Shown here: piece after piece, positions 27,710-36,400 of the stretch
Layout of the letters: the number at the start of each line of letters is the position of its first letter
Numbering within the stretch: the first letter of the stretch is position 1
DNA from: Bacteroidia bacterium
Lineage (GTDB): Bacteria; Bacteroidota; Bacteroidia; UKL13-3
Assembly (NCBI GenBank): GCA_018058135.1
Contig: JAGPCK010000015.1
Coordinates: 1 to 53,514 of the forward strand
Reading direction: 5' to 3'
Length of the DNA: 53,514 nucleotides
The notes under the pieces: model-generated
Databases searched by the model: none
The model's input: only the letters and a program-made list of their open reading frames with translations
What the model was told of the DNA's origin: nothing
Position numbers and translations under genes: made by a program

Positions 27710-28570
27710 TTAGTTGTATAAAGTACCAGTGTTTACCACAGGGCTCACATTTTTATCACCACATAGTACCACCAGCAGGTTACTTACCATGGCTGCTTTA
27801 CGTTCTTCATCCAGGTGCACTATTTCTTTTTCCGATAATTTGGCCAGTGCCATTTCTACCATACCTACAGCTCCCTCTACTATTTGTTTACGGGCCGCAA
27901 CAACTGCAGTTGCCTGCTGACGTTGTAACATGGCACCTGCAATTTCCTGTGCATAGGCCAGGTGGCTGATGCGCGCTTCAATAATTTTGATACCTGCACG
28001 ATCCATTCTTTCGGTCAGTTCACTTTCGAGCATGTGGTTCACTTTTTCACCGCCTGAACGCAAACTCACTTCATCTTCGTGCTCCAGGTTATCATACGGA
28101 CAAGTGCCTGCCAGATGTCTAACAGCAGCTTCACTTTGAATAGCGATGTATTGCACAAAGTCATTTACTTCAAAACTGGCTTTAGCCGTATCTTCTACCT
28201 GCCACACAATTACCGCAGCAATTTCAATGGGATTACCCAGTTTGTCGTTTACTTTAATGGAGTGTCCGTTCAGGTTCATGGCTTTCAGGGAGACTACCTT
28301 TTTGGTGAAAAATGGATTCGCCCAAAAGAAACCATTGTCGCGCAGTGTGCCTTTGTATTCCCCAAAGAATACCATCACTCTGGATTCATTCGGGTTAACA
28401 ATAATGAATCCCGGCATCAGAAAGAAAGCCATTACAATCACCATTATTCCGGCAGATATACCAACTGGAGTTCTGGTAATAAAACTTGCAATACCACATG
28501 CAATCATGAGCAATACCATAATAAGCATCCCGAATCCTGAAGAGGCTTTAAAAGAATTTTCTGTTTTCAT
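27710..28570 (-). CDS. SPFH/band 7 membrane protein
   Basis: The 286-residue protein has two close hydrophobic segments (about residues 14-57) and then an SPFH/band-7 domain: [44 protein letters not shown] and [23 protein letters not shown] text around residues 195-215, with a helical C-terminal part. SPFH proteins form oligomeric cages in membranes and often stabilise proteases or membrane microdomains. A well-formed promoter lies upstream. The co-directional membrane protein and Arc-like gene downstream suggest a small operon. Confidence 0.9.
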   Translation of the reverse strand: MKTENSFKASSGFGMLIMVLLMIACGIASFITRTPVGISAGIMVIVMAFFLMPGFIIVNPNESRVMVFFGEYKGTLRDNGFFWANPFFTKKVVSLKAMNLNGHSIKVNDKLGNPIEIAAVIVWQVEDTAKASFEVNDFVQYIAIQSEAAVRHLAGTCPYDNLEHEDEVSLRSGGEKVNHMLESELTERMDRAGIKIIEARISHLAYAQEIAGAMLQRQQATAVVAARKQIVEGAVGMVEMALAKLSEKEIVHLDEERKAAMVSNLLVVLCGDKNVSPVVNTGTLYN

Positions 28571-28591
28571 ATTAATATCATTTTGATATCA

Positions 28592-28621
28592 CAAAGATAC
28601 CAACAGTTTTTAATTCTGCAA
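28592..28621 (-). promoter_or_regulatory. Promoter of the SPFH gene, TTG-N19-TATCTTTG
   Basis: On the minus strand TTG (28621-28619) and TATCTTTG (28599-28592) are 19 bases apart, a full match to the Bacteroidota consensus. The untranslated leader contains a 6-bp inverted repeat ATATCA-TTT-TGATAT (28575-28589), a possible operator or hairpin. Confidence 0.65.
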
Positions 28622-28699
28622 GAGGTGTTTTTTACATTACCGACCAACATCTGTTTTTTAATGACGAAAGAATTCAGATATTTGGATGAAACTTACTTT

Positions 28700-29416
28700 A
28701 TGCTCGACAACCTAGATTTAACCAAGGTACTTTGTCTGGATATAGAAACAGTACCTCAGTATGCTGATTTTTCCACTATGGATGAACGTTGGCAGCACCT
28801 TTGGCAAAAGAAAGCCCAGTTTCTGGTGAAAGAAGACCAAACGCCTGAAAGCATATACAGCCGTGCCGGCATATATGCTGAGTTCGGTAAAATAGTGTGC
28901 ATCTCAGTAGGGGCTTTTTTGCGCAGTGGAAATGAGTGGCATTTTAAACTCAAATCATTTTATGGTGATGATGAGAAAATGCTGCTCGAAGAATTTTGCC
29001 AGATGCTTAACCGCTGGAATGCAGATAACGATAAACTGCTGTGTGCCCACAATGGAAAAGAATTTGATTACCCATATATCGCCCGCAGGTGTTTACTTAA
29101 TGGCGTACAAATTCCGCGTATGCTAGATCTGGCAGGGAAAAAGCCCTGGGAAGTGGCTCTACTTGATACCATGGAGTTGTGGAAATTTGGCGATTTTAAA
29201 AGTTTTACCTCACTGGATTTACTGGCGGCAAGCTTTAATATTCCTACCCCCAAAGATGATATTGACGGGAGCCGGGTGTGGGAGGTGTACTGGAATGATA
29301 AAGACGTGGAACGCATAAAAACGTATTGCCAGAAGGATGTGGTAACGGTAGCGCAGTTACTATTACGTTTTCGCGGAGAAAAAATTATGGACGAAGGAAA
29401 TGTACTGTATGCATAA
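28700..29416 (+). CDS. DEDDy-type 3'-5' exonuclease (PolB exonuclease-like)
   Basis: The 238-residue protein has the DnaQ-fold acidic motifs: L-D-I-E-T near residue 13 (Exo I), AHNGKEFDYPYIARR (Exo II) and Y-C-Q-K-D near residue 214 (Exo III with tyrosine). It matches the family of predicted exonucleases related to the proofreading domain of PolB. A role in DNA or RNA 3'-end trimming is inferred from the family. The frame is open upstream to 28583, but homologues usually start with the text MLDNLDL at 28700. It is followed 23 bases later by an exported protein on the same strand. Confidence 0.85.
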   Translation: MLDNLDLTKVLCLDIETVPQYADFSTMDERWQHLWQKKAQFLVKEDQTPESIYSRAGIYAEFGKIVCISVGAFLRSGNEWHFKLKSFYGDDEKMLLEEFCQMLNRWNADNDKLLCAHNGKEFDYPYIARRCLLNGVQIPRMLDLAGKKPWEVALLDTMELWKFGDFKSFTSLDLLAASFNIPTPKDDIDGSRVWEVYWNDKDVERIKTYCQKDVVTVAQLLLRFRGEKIMDEGNVLYA

Positions 29417-29439
29417 GAACGTTTAATAATAAAAGCAAT

Positions 29440-30048
29440 ATGAAAAAATTACAGTTTAAATTACTGATTGTGCTGGTTTTGTCGGGTCTGTTTGGCAGAG
29501 CACAGGACACTATCATAGTGGAACCTCCTGCCAAAACTTATTTATGCCCCTCAGGAGGTATCAATAATTCATCGGGTTTAGCAGGATTACAGGTAGAGCA
29601 TTTTGTTCACAAAAAAGTGTCATTGCTGGGTGCCGGAGGAATTGGTTCATGGGGGTATAAATTTACTGGCGGTGCACGGTATTTTTTTCGCGATCGTTTT
29701 GGGCCGGGTTTGGGTGTAAGTTTCTCTACGGCTACCGGCTTAAAGGAAGTAAAGTTGCAAAATATGGAAGTGATTAATTCGCTGAACGAGGTAGAAATGC
29801 GCTCCGTTGATTTTGAACTTAAACCGGTTTATATGCTTAACTTAAGTTATATCCGATCATGGCACGTAGGTAAAGAAGATAATCGTATAAATCTGGAGTT
29901 GGGGTATAGTGTGCCGCTCAGTTCTAAATCAGCAGCTAACTACAGGTTAAAAGAAAATCTGAGGCTCACTGAAACTTCTCAGCAGGTGATGAATTTTATT
30001 CAACCCGGTGGATTTATAATAGGTTTGGCCTATTGTCTGGGGTTGTAA
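29440..30048 (+). CDS. Unknown exported protein, probably small outer-membrane beta-barrel
   Basis: The 202-residue product has a signal peptide (ending near GRAQ, residue 21). Alternating hydrophobic strands follow, rich in glycine and aromatic residues (GAGGIGSWGYKFTGGARYFF, FGPGLGVSFSTATG), ending in LAYCLGL. This resembles small Bacteroidota outer-membrane barrels, but no specific family is recognised. It follows the exonuclease gene by 23 bases. The preferred start at 29440 gives the signal peptide; an upstream extension would overlap the exonuclease gene. Confidence 0.7.
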   Translation: MKKLQFKLLIVLVLSGLFGRAQDTIIVEPPAKTYLCPSGGINNSSGLAGLQVEHFVHKKVSLLGAGGIGSWGYKFTGGARYFFRDRFGPGLGVSFSTATGLKEVKLQNMEVINSLNEVEMRSVDFELKPVYMLNLSYIRSWHVGKEDNRINLELGYSVPLSSKSAANYRLKENLRLTETSQQVMNFIQPGGFIIGLAYCLGL

Positions 30049-30796
30049 TTACGCATAGCTAAAGCCTCTTTCTATAGCAATCAAAGATTGTTCCTGATTC
30101 TCTAATATAATCGGTTTTTTGGTGTTAATAGTCTCCATTTTTATTAAGCAATGTAATATGCGCTGCAAGGCGGTTAACTAGTAGTTAGTAGACTATTAAA
30201 CGAGAGCTGAGAACGGGCAATGTGGTTAAATAATTTTTTGCGAGAAAATCTTATTTATAGTAGAAGCAACAATGTCCCGCTAGGGACATAATATTGGTAA
30301 AAGAATAAGAGATAAGCATAGTCCCGTAGGGACGAAATATTAAGCTCGGAGTAGTTAAAGGTGGAGGGTAGCAAAACGGTAATCATCAGTCAGAATTGCT
30401 TAGTGATTTCATGTATCAATGTCGTCCCTACGGGACTTCAGATTTACGGTTATGAAGTTACCAATATTATGTCCCTACGGGACTACAAATATGCAATTAT
30501 CGTTTTAACTAATATTTAACTCTCGGTTAGTTTTAAACTCAATACAGACATAATACTTCTAAAAGCCGAGTTAAAAAAACTGTTAAGGTGATGGATAGCA
30601 AAGTAGCCGTACCGGCCAACTAGCATAGTGATTAAATTAAACACTTATTTTCGGAAGTTATAACTATGTCCCGTAGGGACATAATATTGGTAATACCTTC
30701 ACCCGAAAGAGCACAGTCCCGTAGGGGCGAAATATGGTGTACACTCCAATGTCCCGAAGTGACATGATATAGGAAAATCCCTACAGGATGAACACA

Positions 30797-31055
30797 GTCC
30801 CATAGGGACGAAATATCAAGCACGAAAAACAGTTAATGGTTAAGAGTAGCAGACTAGTAATCGTCATTCAAATTAGCATAGTTATTTTCTTCTAATCCTA
30901 ATCCTATTTCTGTATTACATTAAATGTCCCGTAGGGACATGATATTGGTAAAAACTCTACCCGACAGAGCAAAGTCCCGTAGGGACGAAATATTGTGTGT
31001 GCTCCAATGTCCCATAGGGACATGATATAGGTCAAAACCCTACAGGATGAGCACA
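30797..31055. repeat. 259-bp tandem unit, copy 1
   Basis: This unit contains four palindromes (30797, 30926, 30974, 31009) and a gene-free spacer that begins after AAGCACGAAAAACAGTTAATG. It is followed directly by a second 259-bp copy with few differences. The preceding 129 bases (30668-30796) match its second half. Confidence 0.9.
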
Positions 31056-31314
31056 GTCCCGTAGGGAAGAAATATCAAGCACGAAAAACAGTTAATGGTT
31101 AAGAGTAGCAGACTAGTAATCGTCATTCAAATTAGCATAGTTATTTTCTTCTAATCCTAATCCTATTTCTGTATTGCATTAAATGTCCCGTAGGGACATG
31201 ATATTGGTAAAACTTTCACCCAAAAGAGCACAGTCCCGTAGGGACGAAATATGGTGTAGACTCAAATGTCCCATAGGGACATGATATAGGTAAAAACCCC
31301 ACTCGATTAGCACA
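31056..31314. repeat. 259-bp tandem unit, copy 2
   Basis: Nearly identical to the unit at 30797-31055, with palindromes at 31056, 31185, 31233 and 31268; the first 118 bases after the hairpin are almost unchanged. A third copy begins at 31315 and is cut after about 20 bases, where the transposase gene ends. Confidence 0.9.
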
Positions 31315-31333
31315 GTCCCATAGGGACGAAATA

Positions 31334-31795
31334 TCATATCAATTCTTTAAATATAAACGACTCTTCATATTCCACCTCAAACTTTTCAAGAAACTCAACA
31401 TACTCTTGCAGGAATGTTTTCTTTTGGTGGTGCCGCTCCTGATTTTGAATGTAGTGAACCACATCCTTTACATGCGATTTACTATAAGAGAAAGCCCCAT
31501 ATCCTTGCTGCCACTCAAATTTTCCTTTCAAAAACTTCTTTTCATTAATCCATTTAGATGAGCCACCTTTTACATCCTGCATCAAATCTGAAATAGACTG
31601 GTGAGGTCGTACACCAATTAAGATGTGGATGTGATCCGGCATGCCGTTGATGCAAATTAATTTGTGTTTGTTGTTCTGAACGATTCCTGTGATGTATTGA
31701 TAGAGTTCATCTTTCCAGGAGGAGCTGATTAGTCCATGTCTGAACTTAACGGCAAACACAAACTGAATGTGAATTTGGGTATAGGTATTTGGCAT
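31334..31795 (-). CDS. tnpA: Y1 (HUH) transposase, IS200/IS605-like, REP-associated type
   Basis: The 153-residue protein has the Y1 transposase core: H-I-H at residues 55-57 in GMPDHIHILIG (metal-binding HUH pair) and the catalytic tyrosine Y115 in VVHYIQNQ with Q119. W-Q-Q-G-Y-G-A-F-S-Y-S near residues 95-104 is typical of the Bacteroidota branch. Such enzymes cut and rejoin single-stranded DNA at hairpins. No TnpB/IscB gene is present. The gene is flanked on both sides by GTCCC-type palindromes in opposite orientation, which fits a domesticated RAYT acting on REP elements. It appears intact. Confidence 0.92.
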   Translation of the reverse strand: MPNTYTQIHIQFVFAVKFRHGLISSSWKDELYQYITGIVQNNKHKLICINGMPDHIHILIGVRPHQSISDLMQDVKGGSSKWINEKKFLKGKFEWQQGYGAFSYSKSHVKDVVHYIQNQERHHQKKTFLQEYVEFLEKFEVEYEESFIFKELI

Positions 31796-31811
31796 GTGCT
31801 GAAATTATATG

Positions 31812-31994
31812 TCATCCCTACGGGATTTTCGGATTTATTATTATGGTGCTACCAATGTCTTGTCCCTACGGGATTGCAAATGTACTTTTATTGTTTTTAT
31901 TAATATTTTAACCATACTCGAATTCGGATTTGTTGTTATCGTTTTCAAACATGTCGCCCCTACTGGGGCTACCAATATGTCGTCCCTACGGGAC
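31812..31994. repeat. REP-like palindromes right of the transposase
   Basis: Four more palindromes of the same family lie here: ATCCCTACGGGAT (31814), GTCCCTACGGGAT (31862), GCCCC-TACT-GGGGC (31956) and GTCCCTACGGGAC (31982). Two of them have ACCAATRT text on the flank. They are in the opposite orientation to most of the left array, so the transposase gene lies between inverted hairpin clusters. Confidence 0.8.
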
Positions 31995-32039
31995 TAGTTA
32001 TCCGAGTTTGAAATTCCTTTTTTCTGTTCAACGAAGCTA

Positions 32040-35000
32040 TTAAAACGCTCTTCCTATAGCTATCACATACTTTGTTCCTAAGGGTGAACCGGCTCCTGTG
32101 GTGTTGCGCCATAGGGGTACGTCACAACGTAAGGTTATCGGTTCGCAGGTAGCTAATCGTCCCCACTTTTTGATGGTGAGTGCTGCACCCAATCCGGCAT
32201 CGGCACGCAGGTTACTCCAGCGGTACCCGTAACTCAAGGGGTTGGTGGCTGCTGCGAAGGTGGTGTATTTGATGTAACCGGCATCGGCAAATCCATAACA
32301 ATCAAACTTAAATGTGTTGCGCAATAACCGCGGAGCAAAACGTACCAAACGGTCAAACTCCACTTCTACGTTTGCTGCTGCACCGCCCTTGCCGCTGTAA
32401 CTGGAATAGGCTATACCGTTGCTTTGCACTTCCGGAACCGACATCAGGTTAAAGCCACGCAGGTTTAGTCCACCTCCGTAACCAACTATGTTGCCGTTAA
32501 GCGCAAAACTACTTGCTTTAGTTTGATCAAGTATATTGGATCGCCAGAATTTGCTGTCCATCATTTCTTCTCCGTTGGCACCGTCCTGATACAATTGCGA
32601 CTCCGGTGCAATGTTGTTTCCTGTGATGTACTGACCAATGGTGCGGGTACGTATTTCCAGTTTGCCCAAATAGTTGTTGTTAATCACTTCCAGTTTGGCC
32701 CACTGGTAATCGTAATCATTGTATAAAGCGGATGAACGCAGTTGCAGCAATATTTTTCCGTTACCTCTTTTGTAATTGTAACGATGTTCCGCTTCTAAGT
32801 TCAGGGTGTTGTTGCGCATATCCGGATTAAACTGTGCTCTGGGTTGTAAATACTCCCATGCCCAAGTATGGTTGTTACGGTACATGCCTTTAAAGTAAAT
32901 ACTGAAACGGTTGTTCCCGCTCATTTTATGTAAACCTGCGAGATTACCTATTAACCCGTCAAGAAATTTGGTTTCGCCAAACACGTGCAGGTTTCTGTCT
33001 ATGGCTGTGCTGTAATACGCTCGGTAGTTTACCAGTTCTTTAGTTTTGTAAAATTCGCTTTTTCCTACTGCGGTATTGTACCACACTGTGGTGCTAAAGC
33101 GGTGCCGGTAGTTCATGTAATGTCCGTTCAGGTGAATACCTGCCTTTATACCATCTACATTGTTGTACCACAAATCGGGTCTCCAGTGCAGGATGTAATG
33201 TTTACGGTCAACGGGTTCGATTACTTTGGAATCAAAACGAACGAGCAGCGGTAATTTTTTGCTGTTGTTGAGCATGTTCACATCTGCTAAACGGTGACTG
33301 GGGTCAATCACTACGTTCTTTATTTTTCCGGGAACAAATACTGTGGCTGTATACGTTTTGTTGAGCATGCCCCAACCCAACCAATATTTTAAGGTAGTGG
33401 TGTTTTTATCTTTCTTGCTAAAGTAAGTATTGGGAATGTTGTACCTGAATGTATCATTCTTTTCATTGATTACAACAAAGTCAACCGGCATTTGCATTTC
33501 CTCTTTGCGTTTGAAGGTAATTTCGTAGGCCTGACGACTTGGGTCGCTTCCGTTGTTTACTATACTGCCCATCAAAGCATCTGGATTTTTCTCCGGATCA
33601 ACTTTTACTTTTTTGATTTTTCCTACACTGTAGTCAATGCGCTTGGTGGTTTCCATCCATTGGTCGAAGAACCAGTTGAGGTCAACGTGGGTGTATTGTA
33701 TGATGGAACTTCTGAAATCATCGAAATACGGGTGGCATATTTTCCACTGGTTAAAATAGTTTTTCATGGCAGCCGTAAACAGCGAATCACCCAACACGTA
33801 TTGCAGGTTGTACAACATGGTAGCTGTTTTGTAATACACGTGGCGGTAGCCTCCTCCATGACCTAAAGCTGAACTGAAATCATCTGAGTGGGTATTGAGT
33901 TGTGCATCATTTTTATTGATGGCATCGGTGAGGTAACCGTTGTACACGGTGTTTTCATCAATGGGTAAATCAATGTCAAAACGTTTGTTGTATTTCTTTT
34001 TAAAACTTTTGTAATACATGGCCGACTTAGCAAAAACAGGTGCCGTAGGATTTGCTCTATCATCCGGGTTAGGAACACCGTCAATGGCTTTTAATGACCA
34101 GGCGGTAAGAAACTGCGTGAACCCTTCATCCAATGCTGCCCTATATGTTTCGTTGTTACCCACCATACCAAAGAACCAGTTATGTCCCACCTCATGTGCA
34201 ATTACAAAATGGTTGCCGGGCGAGTTGCCTCCGTTCAAGGTAAGCATAGGATATTCCATGCCGTCCTGCGCATCGGCTACCACCATTTTAGGGTAGGCAT
34301 ACATACCAAAATCGCGGGAGTACACCTGTATTACTTTCGAAGTAAACTCCGCAATGTCTTGCCAGCCGGCTGCATTGGTTTCCTGTGCTATGGCCACGCA
34401 TTTCACTCCGTTCCATTCTGTTTCTGCCAGGCGATAGGTGGGGTCAGCAGTCCAGGCAAAGTCGTGTACGTTATCCGCATGGTATTTCCAGGTTTTGGTG
34501 GTGCCGTTGGGTACTGTAATTTCTGATGCGGGCGAGCCTACAGGTTTATCTTTAAAGTTGGCGATATCCAGTTTTTTTCTCAGCTCATCGGGTAATACCT
34601 CGCTGCGGTTTTGCAATACACCGGTGGCTTCTACTACGTAATGGTTGGGGAAGGTAAGTTCTACATCATAGGCTCCGTAATCACCGTAAAACTCTTTGCT
34701 TAAATGTTGAGCCGTTTCCCAACCGAATTTTGCATCGTACACACACATGCGCGGGTACCAGTGTACACCGTCAAAGTGGGTATAGTTGGAACCGCCACTG
34801 CGAAACTTTTTCATGCGCCTGCGTTGGTCACCGCTATCGAAGTACGTTTTGAATTTGATGCTGAAGGTGGCCGACTGACCCGGAAGCAAGGGGGTGGTCA
34901 GTTTTACTTTCATAATGGAGTTATCAATGAATTCAATGGCTTCATTTTTTGAACCCCAATGGTTGGAAGAAGTTACGGTTTCAATCTCTGTTCCTTTTCC

Positions 35001-35351
35001 TGCGGCTTCATACGGACCAAAACGTTGGTAGTACCCGTTGGCCCTGTTTAAACTTTCCAGGTACGAGCCTTTTACAAAAGCATTCTGGTACAAATGGAAG
35101 TACACAAAGTGCAGGGTATCGGGTGAGTTGTTAAAATACGTGAGTGTTTCATTGCCGTCAATAATGCCGGTTTTATCATCTACAGCTGCTTTGATGGCGT
35201 AGTGTACATCTTGTTGCCAATAGGCTGCATGTGGTTTGCGGTTTTTCCAGTAGTACTTGTTTTGTGTACTGCGGTAAAAATCCACACCGTTTTGTGCATG
35301 TGCAAACACAGACAGGCAAACAAAAAGACAAAGCGTACTGATTCGATTCAT
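32040..35351 (-). CDS. M1-family zinc metallopeptidase with C-terminal barrel-like domain
   Basis: The 1103-residue exported protein (signal peptide to about residue 20, FAHA-QNGVD) has an aminopeptidase N-like N-terminal beta domain and a gluzincin catalytic domain. The zinc motif H-E-V-G-H lies near residue 385, with the second glutamate in ALDEGFTQF about 19 residues later. GMEYPML stands where GxMEN occurs in classical M1 enzymes. After about residue 700 the sequence becomes strand-like, contains GGGLNLRGFN and ends in phenylalanine (IAIGRAF), suggesting an Omp85-like outer-membrane barrel. An alternative start at 35363 adds four residues. It stands alone between the REP array and the accessory island. 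Confidence 0.88.
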   Translation of the reverse strand: MNRISTLCLFVCLSVFAHAQNGVDFYRSTQNKYYWKNRKPHAAYWQQDVHYAIKAAVDDKTGIIDGNETLTYFNNSPDTLHFVYFHLYQNAFVKGSYLESLNRANGYYQRFGPYEAAGKGTEIETVTSSNHWGSKNEAIEFIDNSIMKVKLTTPLLPGQSATFSIKFKTYFDSGDQRRRMKKFRSGGSNYTHFDGVHWYPRMCVYDAKFGWETAQHLSKEFYGDYGAYDVELTFPNHYVVEATGVLQNRSEVLPDELRKKLDIANFKDKPVGSPASEITVPNGTTKTWKYHADNVHDFAWTADPTYRLAETEWNGVKCVAIAQETNAAGWQDIAEFTSKVIQVYSRDFGMYAYPKMVVADAQDGMEYPMLTLNGGNSPGNHFVIAHEVGHNWFFGMVGNNETYRAALDEGFTQFLTAWSLKAIDGVPNPDDRANPTAPVFAKSAMYYKSFKKKYNKRFDIDLPIDENTVYNGYLTDAINKNDAQLNTHSDDFSSALGHGGGYRHVYYKTATMLYNLQYVLGDSLFTAAMKNYFNQWKICHPYFDDFRSSIIQYTHVDLNWFFDQWMETTKRIDYSVGKIKKVKVDPEKNPDALMGSIVNNGSDPSRQAYEITFKRKEEMQMPVDFVVINEKNDTFRYNIPNTYFSKKDKNTTTLKYWLGWGMLNKTYTATVFVPGKIKNVVIDPSHRLADVNMLNNSKKLPLLVRFDSKVIEPVDRKHYILHWRPDLWYNNVDGIKAGIHLNGHYMNYRHRFSTTVWYNTAVGKSEFYKTKELVNYRAYYSTAIDRNLHVFGETKFLDGLIGNLAGLHKMSGNNRFSIYFKGMYRNNHTWAWEYLQPRAQFNPDMRNNTLNLEAEHRYNYKRGNGKILLQLRSSALYNDYDYQWAKLEVINNNYLGKLEIRTRTIGQYITGNNIAPESQLYQDGANGEEMMDSKFWRSNILDQTKASSFALNGNIVGYGGGLNLRGFNLMSVPEVQSNGIAYSSYSGKGGAAANVEVEFDRLVRFAPRLLRNTFKFDCYGFADAGYIKYTTFAAATNPLSYGYRWSNLRADAGLGAALTIKKWGRLATCEPITLRCDVPLWRNTTGAGSPLGTKYVIAIGRAF

Positions 35352-35427
35352 GTATAGCGTCATAAGACCACGAATTAAACAAATATCTGTGAGATTTGTG
35401 CTACGTGGTTGTATGGAAACAGTCTCT

Positions 35428-35711
35428 CAAAACACACCGTCATTGCGATCCCGATGACTATCGGGAGTGGCAGTCTCCCAATTGGAGCAGAACAAATAAA
35501 CTTGCACCTTAACCAATAATTTTCTAATTTGCCCTTGAAAACCACTAACCTATGCAACCTAACCTGTACACCTGTATTTCAATTGGCCTGAAAAACCACC
35601 CCATTCAACACTATTTACAAGAAAGCGAAAAGCTTCGTATGTCTGTCCAAAATGGAGGGATTTGCGTAGGTTTCCTTAGCATATAAACAAGTTTGCTGCA
35701 AGCATAAGAAC
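35428..35711. repeat. Long direct repeat, copy 1, with conserved promoter and 44-codon ORF
   Basis: This 284-bp segment is repeated at 40153-40448 with high similarity, including long exact blocks such as CTAATTTGCCCTTGAAAACC. It contains a promoter-like TTG (35502) - N20 - TAATTTG (35525), a 44-codon reading frame and a terminal GTTTGC...CATAAGAAC just before the first island gene. A palindrome CCCGAT-GACT-ATCGGG (35450-35465) lies in its left part. It marks the left border of the accessory island. Confidence 0.85.
35552..35686 (+). CDS. Possible 44-residue small protein or gene remnant (copy 1)
   Basis: The frame starts MQPNLYTCISIGLKNHPIQH and runs to a TAA conserved in both repeat copies. 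The second copy at 40288 has the same length and no indels, but most base differences change the amino acid, which argues against strong selection on the protein. It may be the 5' end of a decayed gene, carrying the promoter that now reads into the cassettes, or a short leader peptide. Confidence 0.3.
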   Translation: MQPNLYTCISIGLKNHPIQHYLQESEKLRMSVQNGGICVGFLSI

Positions 35712-35719
35712 CGAACGCA

Positions 35720-36250
35720 ATGACATTAGAACAATTAGCAAAATCAGAAACTGAATTATATTCAACTATTCTTGACCTTCAAAAAAAGGAACAGACAGAA
35801 GCACTTAATGAAAAGCAAAGAACTGTATTTGCTTTGTACAGACAAGTTCACAGACATTACTCTTACCTGGCGAAAGAACAAGAAGAAGCATTGAAACGTG
35901 GATTATTTATACAATGGTACGCTTGTACAGAACCTAATTACTTAACAGGAATAGAACAACTTGACGAAGAAGCAGAAAAGAACATAATTAATATTGTTGA
36001 AGAGAAAATTCAGAACAACACTTTAGACAGTGAATTAAAATGGATGCTTAATTATTATGCCGATTGGGACTATGTATTTGACAGGTTTAAAAATCGTGAA
36101 GGTTTAGCAGAATTAATTGCAAATAGAACGGACGGTCTTCCTATTGGACTAGTTATTGACAAAGCAGAAATGAACAAACGGGGACAAATGGGAATATATT
36201 GGAACTCATTGAACCATTTCACGAATACAGAAACGAATGCCAGCAGCTAA
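35720..36250 (+). CDS. Unknown soluble protein, island gene 1
   Basis: No family recognised. The 176-residue protein is hydrophilic, without signal or membrane segment. It is mostly alpha-helical by composition, with a Glu/Gln-rich first half (SETELYSTILDLQKKEQTEALNEKQ is read as helical) and ends in NRTDGLPIGLVIDKAEMNKRGQMGIYW. It follows the direct repeat by nine bases. Its stop codon TAA is part of the GCTAACAGCAC sequence that opens the next spacer, the arrangement seen in gene cassettes. Confidence 0.6.
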   Translation: MTLEQLAKSETELYSTILDLQKKEQTEALNEKQRTVFALYRQVHRHYSYLAKEQEEALKRGLFIQWYACTEPNYLTGIEQLDEEAEKNIINIVEEKIQNNTLDSELKWMLNYYADWDYVFDRFKNREGLAELIANRTDGLPIGLVIDKAEMNKRGQMGIYWNSLNHFTNTETNASS

Positions 36251-36377
36251 CAGCACATTTGCAATATGCGGGGTTTCGTGCTCCGCAGACAGTTTTGTGG
36301 ATACAGAAAGTTCAGTTCTCCGCATTAATATTTGTGCTGAAAAGCCCGCCCATCGCAACCCCCTGAACCGTTAGCGG
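36246..36377. repeat. Inter-gene palindromic element, copy 1 (attC-like)
   Basis: It starts AGCTAACAGCACATTTGC and ends ACCGTTAGCGG. Inside are GCGGGGTTTCGTGCTCCGC and TTTGTGCTGAAAAGCCC, blocks shared with the elements at 38668 and 39283. The left and right halves are imperfect reverse complements, so the strand can fold. The end GTTAGCGGTCATTATAAA (36370-36387) is nearly repeated at 40427-40444. Confidence 0.65.
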
Positions 36378-36400
36378 TCATTATAAAAAGACGAAACCGA

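Larger units (their letters stand above)
30273..31327. repeat. Array of GTCCC-x-GGGAC palindromes (REP-like), left of the transposase
   Basis: This stretch has no convincing protein gene. It holds at least sixteen short palindromes of the form GTCCC(G/C/A)TAGGGAC or close variants, at 30274, 30321, 30424, 30471, 30668, 30716, 30751, 30797, 30926, 30974, 31009, 31056, 31185, 31233, 31268 and 31315. Two types alternate: type A is followed by ATRATATWGG, type B is preceded by CACA and followed by GAAATAT. The two copies at 30424 and 30471 are inverted relative to the rest. This is a REP-type hairpin array, presumably recognised by the adjacent Y1 transposase. Between about 30050 and 30270 nothing else is seen. 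Confidence 0.85.

Noticed and set aside
30273..31327. Repeat array as a CRISPR
   Set aside because: The repeated unit is a 13-base palindrome with variable spacing (about 35-130 bases). Spacers themselves are repeated, units occur in both orientations, and no cas gene is near.
35368..35407. CCACGAATTAAAC...CTACGTGG near the M1 peptidase start as an operator or terminator
   Set aside because: The arms match poorly and the sequence resembles a common dispersed Bacteroidota repeat; no clear role can be supported.
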